Below are positions 13,495 to 15,211 of a DNA stretch of 15,211 nt, piece by piece. Made by a program: the position numbers and the translations under genes. The notes under the pieces were generated by a model, which was not told the origin of the DNA, made no database searches, and was given only the letters and a program-made list of their open reading frames with translations. Positions within the stretch are counted from its first letter, which is position 1. The number at the start of each line of letters is the position of its first letter. The stretch covers positions 1 through 15,211 of the forward strand of contig JBDNCJ010000069.1 of the NCBI GenBank assembly GCA_046719715.1. The letters are read 5' to 3'. The stretch is from JANWWM01 sp046719715. GTDB lineage: Bacteria > Bacteroidota > Chlorobiia > Chlorobiales > Thermochlorobacteraceae.

Positions 13495-15211
13495 ATGGCA
13501 AACACATGTCGAACCCTAATGCTTTGCTGCTGCCTCGCTCTGCTTTCAACTCGCACGTCTTTAGCTCAATTCAGTGGAATCACAGGAACGGGTGATGGCA
13601 TTAACTACCAGTACTATGGTACGATTACATCATCACTGAACGAGATTCGCCCGTTTGGCATCTACGCGACCAGCATCACAGTGTATATTGACTTTTGGCA
13701 GTCGGGATTTACATCAGGAATTGACTTAACGAGTGCAACGCTGTATTACAAAGTCAATTCGCCGACATTTGGAACAGCAAACGATGCAAGTTGGACGACC
13801 GTTACAGGCACAATATCAGCCGTGCCGTCAAGCAATAACGACCGCGCCACATTCACCCTCACGGGCATTGCCGAAGGTACGGACATCATGTTCTACATTC
13901 GGGCACAAACAACCACCGGCGGGTCGCGTGATGGTTACGCCTATCCCGGACAATCGGCTTGGTCGACAACGGCACCGAGTTCGCAAGCCCAGACCTACAA
14001 AATTCGCTTCAACCAATCTTCGGCTTACAACACCATTCGCATTGACGGTCAACCTCATGATTGGCAGTCCACATCGCAAGCGGCAGCGCGAAGTGCCGCG
14101 TCCACCTCGCGCACGCTCGATGTCATGTGGGACGATACCTACATCTACTTTCTCATCAACGACGGATTCAGTGCGTCCGCAGGCGACCGCATTCACTTTG
14201 GATTTGACCGCAATCCCGGTTCAGGCGGCAATGCCAATGGCACAACGACCAGTTTCAGCGGCGCGTCGTTTCCTGAAAACTATCGCCCTGACATCATCTT
14301 TCGCGCCAGAGGCACAGGAACAAGCACTTGGACAAACGACCGAGGGGTCGCCGATGGCTTTAACGGTTGGACATACACCGGCGATATTGGAAACGCTCCA
14401 ACCAGCGACATGTGGAGCGTTTCGGGCTCAAATTCAACGCTCTTGGAAATACGCATTCATCGAAGTGCCATTGGCTCTTTCACATCGCTTGGCGTTTTCG
14501 TTTGGTTTTCAAACAGCAGTGACAATCTTTATGACTCGTATCCACACGGCAATACGGCAAGTAGCGGCTTGATGCCCATTCAAATCGGATTTCCCAATCT
14601 TGATGATGGAACAACCCCCAGCACCGACCGATACTTTGACGGTCAATACAATCATACCTCTGATTTCAACATCTTTGGTATTAGCATATATCGGGACTTG
14701 CGCATTAGTTGCCCAAGCGGCGTAGAAATCGGCATTTCTAATTCACTCACAGGGCTGACCATTACACGCGATTTGCGTATTGATGCGAATGCCACGCTCC
14801 GCCCACGAGCCGTTCAAACCATTACCATGACAGGTGCGGAAGGCAACATCACGAACAATGGCTTTATCAATGCGTCGCCTGCTTTCGCAAACGATTTAAA
14901 CTTCGTCATCGACGGCACAATTACCCTTTCAGGAACAAGCCCCGTCGATGTGTTTAATCTCACGGTCAACGCAGGCGATACGCTCAAAGTAACAGGCACA
15001 AATTTGCGCACGGGCAACACGGGAACAATTACCGTCAATGGCGTCATTGAATTCAGCGAAACGAACTTTGTCGAACCTTGGGGGGGAACAGCAAACTTAA
15101 CGCTCAACAGCGGCGCAACGCTTATCACTGCCAATCAGCGCGGCGTCAATGGCGATAACCCATCGAGTTTCAACGGCACGATTCGCGTTAATGGCACTGT
15201 AACTTACAACG
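13495..15211 (+). CDS. Large secreted modular beta-rich protein, 3' end outside window
   Basis: The frame is open from 13495 to the last base of the window: 572 complete codons and no stop, so this is the 5' part of a longer gene. The N-terminus is a signal peptide (Arg6, Leu/Cys-rich core, cleavage expected after SLA at residue 24; no proper lipobox). Residues about 30-155 look like an Ig/Fn3-type beta-sandwich (ATLYYKVN, later FTLTGIAEGTDIMFYIRA). Residues about 180-355 resemble a CBM9/DOMON-type domain: RIDGQPHDW (182-190), LDVMWDDTYIYFLIND and GDRIHFGFDRNPG. From about 405 on, short Gly/Asn/Thr-rich strands with repeated NLTVNAGDTL-like and GTITVNG-like units suggest a beta-solenoid. In this lineage such proteins often end in a type IX secretion sorting domain, which would be beyond the window. 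Function is unknown; a surface or secreted carbohydrate-binding or adhesive role is only inferred. Confidence 0.85.
   Translation, partial: MANTCRTLMLCCCLALLSTRTSLAQFSGITGTGDGINYQYYGTITSSLNEIRPFGIYATSITVYIDFWQSGFTSGIDLTSATLYYKVNSPTFGTANDASWTTVTGTISAVPSSNNDRATFTLTGIAEGTDIMFYIRAQTTTGGSRDGYAYPGQSAWSTTAPSSQAQTYKIRFNQSSAYNTIRIDGQPHDWQSTSQAAARSAASTSRTLDVMWDDTYIYFLINDGFSASAGDRIHFGFDRNPGSGGNANGTTTSFSGASFPENYRPDIIFRARGTGTSTWTNDRGVADGFNGWTYTGDIGNAPTSDMWSVSGSNSTLLEIRIHRSAIGSFTSLGVFVWFSNSSDNLYDSYPHGNTASSGLMPIQIGFPNLDDGTTPSTDRYFDGQYNHTSDFNIFGISIYRDLRISCPSGVEIGISNSLTGLTITRDLRIDANATLRPRAVQTITMTGAEGNITNNGFINASPAFANDLNFVIDGTITLSGTSPVDVFNLTVNAGDTLKVTGTNLRTGNTGTITVNGVIEFSETNFVEPWGGTANLTLNSGATLITANQRGVNGDNPSSFNGTIRVNGTVTYN
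14956..15211 (+). repeat. Imperfect ~46-51 residue repeat in the secreted protein
   Basis: Two protein units align. NLTVNAGDTL at residue 488 (base 14956) recurs as NLTLNSGATL at 534 (base 15094), and GTITVNGVIEF at 510 (base 15022) recurs as GTIRVNGTVTY at 561 (base 15175). The offsets are 46 and 51 residues, so the second unit carries about 5 extra residues. Earlier shorter echoes (RDLRI twice, 27 residues apart, near 401 and 428) fit rungs of a beta-solenoid. The repeat may continue past the window. Confidence 0.6.

Noticed and set aside
13733..14572. 279-codon open frame in another plus-strand frame
   Set aside because: It is Arg/Pro/Thr-rich and lacks domain character, whereas the overlapping frame from 13495 has a signal peptide and recognisable domains. 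It is a shadow.
14814..15134. 106-codon minus-strand open frame
   Set aside because: Val/Pro/Ser-rich reverse image of the Thr/Gly/Asn-rich repeat region of the secreted protein; no start signal.
1..15211. CRISPR array, tRNA/rRNA genes, insertion sequences or a defence island
   Set aside because: No regularly spaced repeats, no cloverleaf or rRNA-like stretch, no transposase or inverted-repeat ends, and no defence-type proteins were found on either strand.

Overview
The window looks like a chromosomal segment of a Chlorobiota-type bacterium (green sulphur bacteria and relatives, Bacteroidota superphylum). The strongest hint is the TrpA sequence, which has an MPEFP segment where most bacteria have a T-x-G-D-P type loop; from memory this variant is typical of Chlorobi. 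Supporting hints are a DUF5686-type outer-membrane protein, promoter-like elements close to the Bacteroidota TAnnTTTG -7 box, and Shine-Dalgarno sequences that are mostly weak. The exact genus cannot be fixed from the sequence.

Positions 48-7144 hold a classic translation/RNA operon on the plus strand: nusA, infB, rbfA, truB, ribF, rpsO. It is tightly packed, with overlapping rbfA/truB and truB/ribF junctions, and ends at a strong hairpin terminator (7117-7144). The start of the operon (usually rimP) lies before the window. ychF follows as its own unit on the plus strand.

Positions 8295-11957 form a minus-strand cluster read from right to left: queE (7-deazaguanine pathway), a secreted VanX/DdpX-type D-Ala-D-Ala dipeptidase, and a large outer-membrane protein with a carboxypeptidase-regulatory-like domain plus DUF5686. 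The last gene runs tail-to-tail into ychF, and the two stop codons overlap. Two of these genes need shorter starts than their longest open frames suggest: the dipeptidase starts at 11322 and queE at 11957.

A 92-base divergent intergenic region (11958-12049) separates queE from a plus-strand pair: a conserved hypothetical gene and trpA, whose reading frames overlap by 4 bases. After trpA, an open frame beginning at 13495 runs without a stop to the last base of the window (572 complete codons). It encodes a secreted modular protein with a signal peptide, a beta-sandwich, a CBM9/DOMON-like domain and a beta-solenoid-like repeat region. It is the most unusual gene here and is easily missed because its end is outside the window.

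No tRNA, rRNA, CRISPR array, insertion sequence or defence system was seen, and no gap without a gene exceeds about 93 bases. Most of the window is conserved housekeeping. The accessory interest is in the final open gene, the hypothetical gene before trpA, and the cell-envelope cluster.
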